Below, one piece after another: positions 5,675-6,798 of a DNA stretch of 6,798 nucleotides. The position numbers and the translations under genes are program-made. The DNA is from Chloroflexota bacterium (GTDB taxonomy: Bacteria; Chloroflexota; Dehalococcoidia; Lucifugimonadales; Lucifugimonadaceae), in assembly GCA_029262715.1 (NCBI GenBank), contig JAJCYX010000082.1:1-6798 (forward strand), given 5' to 3'. The first letter of the stretch is position 1, and each line of letters starts with the position of its first letter. The notes beneath the pieces were generated by a model that did no database searches, was not told where the DNA came from, and saw nothing but the letters and a program-made list of their open reading frames with translations.

Positions 5675-6475
5675 TTGGATCTTGAACTCACAGGAAAGCG
5701 AGCCATAATCACCGGGGGCAGCCGAGGGATAGGCAAGGCCATAGCTCGTGCATTGGCTGCTGAGGGCGTGGACATTGCCCTGATCGCCCGAAACTCCGGT
5801 CCTCTGGAAGAAACAGCGCAGGAGATCGCTTCGGAGTTCGGCAGACGAGTGATTCCTCTGGTGGGCGATACCGGTGATGATTCGTCGGTAAAACGCTTCG
5901 TCAGCACAGCGGCAGAGCAGCTTGGTGGTATCGATATTCTCGTTAACAACGCTGCAAGGCCGGGAGGTCAGGGAGTGGTTCCCGGGTTGGCCGATATCAC
6001 CGATCAGATGTTCAACGAAGATATGAACGTGAAGGTAATGGGTTACCTGAGGTGCGCCAGGGAGGCTGCTCCGTACATGAGCACGAATGGCTGGGGGCGG
6101 ATCATCAACATCTCTGGTCTTGCTGCCCGAAGCTCTGGCACCACTATCGGTAGCATGCGGAATGTAGCAGTTGCCGCGATGACGAAAAACCTGGCGGATG
6201 AGTTGGGGCCCAACAGAATCAACGTGACCGTGGTCCACCCAGGCTTAACCAGGACCGAAGCAACAGCAAGCGTTATCTCCGCGAGGGCGGACCGGGAAGG
6301 ACGCTCAGAAGCTGAGATCGAAGCTCAGATGTCAGAAAACAACTCGGTTCACAGGATCATCGATGCGTCCGACATCGCGAATATCGTCGTATTCCTGGCT
6401 TCGCCGCTCTCCGTCGCAATAACAGGGGATGCAATCGCAGCTGGAGGAGGAGTTGGTCGAGCGATCCACTATTAA
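5675..6475 (+). CDS. SDR-family protein lacking the catalytic Tyr-Lys pair (SDR3)
   Basis: This is a 266-residue SDR with a TTG start. The cofactor half is intact: TGGSRGIG (13-20), R39 after beta-2 (LIARN), which favours NADP(H), D65 after beta-3, and NNAA (91-94) where NNAG is usual. N118 in MNVKVMG and S147 in INISG are kept. The YxxxK site is not. Aligning back from AVAAMTKNLADEL places G159 at the Tyr position and N163 at the Lys position (GSMRN), and no Tyr occurs between S147 and the HPG motif. The codons are clear (GGT AGC ATG CGG AAT) and the frame is unbroken, so this is not a frameshift. RINVTVVHPGLTRTE and ITGDAIAAGGGVG are standard SDR C-terminal features. It may belong to an atypical SDR branch with another proton donor, or may bind nucleotide without classical redox chemistry. 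It is not close to the two SDRs on the other strand. Confidence 0.9.
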   Translation: MDLELTGKRAIITGGSRGIGKAIARALAAEGVDIALIARNSGPLEETAQEIASEFGRRVIPLVGDTGDDSSVKRFVSTAAEQLGGIDILVNNAARPGGQGVVPGLADITDQMFNEDMNVKVMGYLRCAREAAPYMSTNGWGRIINISGLAARSSGTTIGSMRNVAVAAMTKNLADELGPNRINVTVVHPGLTRTEATASVISARADREGRSEAEIEAQMSENNSVHRIIDASDIANIVVFLASPLSVAITGDAIAAGGGVGRAIHY

Positions 6476-6525
6476 GCGCGACCAGGGCGCAGGGCTGGAC
6501 CATCTCTGCGTGGCAACGCTTCCTT

Positions 6526-6798
6526 TCAAGCCGCAATGGGCACCTGACCTACTGAAGTCTTGTTCGCTGTCCGCCACTGATCAAGCTGCTTGCGAACCGG
6601 ATAGTCGATCCAACCAACGCCCTGTTGCGCTGTAACCACTGCGATGCCGAGAGGGTCGCCATTGTCGGTTTTCCTACGGGTGACGAACGACCACGAGTCG
6701 CTCATGCTCCACGCAAGGTCACGCAGCGACCGGCCGGCCAGCGACACATCGAGAGAAGAAGAAGTGACTATCACCATGAAGTTCGGGTTGATCGCCTG
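6526..6798 (-). CDS. Unrecognised protein, 3' part, running off the right edge
   Basis: A minus-strand frame of 90 sense codons is open from the window edge to a TGA at 6526-6528. By hand count, G+C is roughly 58%, 49% and 68% at codon positions 1, 2 and 3, the ordering expected of a real gene here. No competing plus-strand gene covers most of it. Readable segments include VIVTSSSLDVSLAGRSLRDL, RRKTDNGDPLGIAVVTAQQG and GWIDYPVRKQLDQWRTANK. The last is faintly like the GW-x-DY core of single-Cache sensor domains, but too weakly to name. An ATG at 6777 exists, but it has no ribosome site and the frame stays open to the edge (QAINPNF), so the start is probably outside. The gene converges on SDR3 across 50 bases. 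Against it, a rightward start at 6776 would overlap its coding sequence. Confidence 0.5.
   Translation of the reverse strand, partial: QAINPNFMVIVTSSSLDVSLAGRSLRDLAWSMSDSWSFVTRRKTDNGDPLGIAVVTAQQGVGWIDYPVRKQLDQWRTANKTSVGQVPIAA

Noticed and set aside
5495..6238. Long minus-strand open frame (247 residues) opposite SDR3
   Set aside because: SDR3 has an unmistakable family sequence on the other strand. This frame is rich in His, Ser and Arg with no motif, as expected of a shadow.
6476..6525. Possible terminator between SDR3 and the leftward frame
   Set aside because: Only a 4-base stem (CCAG/CTGG) with a loop of about 9 bases and no T-run is present, so it is not a credible intrinsic terminator.
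6776..6798. Rightward flavin monooxygenase start (MKFGLIA) as an annotated gene
   Set aside because: Only seven codons are in the window and it conflicts with a longer coding-like frame. It is kept as a finding and not annotated as a feature.

Overview
The window looks like a stretch of chromosome from a moderately GC-rich bacterium. The best guess is a Chloroflexota member of the Dehalococcoidia/SAR202 type. This is inference from three things: a lipoprotein with a long Pro/Thr/Ser linker, a cytochrome c maturation-like cluster, and three short-chain dehydrogenase/reductase (SDR) genes in under 7 kb. No rRNA, tRNA, CRISPR array, transposase or integrase was seen.

Left block (1-3483, + strand). 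A truncated CcmI-like gene, a membrane-anchored beta-sandwich protein and a CcmG/ResA-type thioredoxin are joined by two 4-base ATGA overlaps, so they are very probably one translationally coupled operon. The first two proteins share a short CcmI-like helical module. This points to heme or thiol handling outside the membrane, probably c-type cytochrome assembly, with the rest of the operon to the left of the window. A lipoprotein follows after 49 bases. It has a Pro/Thr-rich stalk and a C-terminal domain resembling a clan-A glycoside hydrolase TIM barrel, and it may be co-transcribed.

Middle block (3495-5153, - strand). Two paralogous classical SDRs lie in tandem, transcribed leftward, with intact Ser-Tyr-Lys centres and an acidic residue after beta-2 that predicts NAD(H). 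Their 3' end faces the lipoprotein gene across only 11 bases.

Right block (5273-6475, + strand). Divergent from the SDR pair is a two-gene unit: an unrecognised 124-residue protein whose best start is a CTG codon, then a third SDR. The third SDR keeps the nucleotide-binding fold but has lost the catalytic Tyr and Lys. The 119-base divergent spacer (5154-5272) holds overlapping -10-like hexamers on the two strands. SDR2 and SDR3 appear to start at TTG and the small gene at CTG, so ATG-only gene calling would mis-start all three.

Right edge (6526-6798). A leftward open frame with coding-like composition runs off the window and converges on the third SDR. A short rightward start (MKFGLIA) competes with it. 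No complete new system is visible. The most unusual items are the CTG-started gene paired with the degenerate-site SDR, and the CcmI-like module reused as the tail of a beta-sandwich membrane protein.
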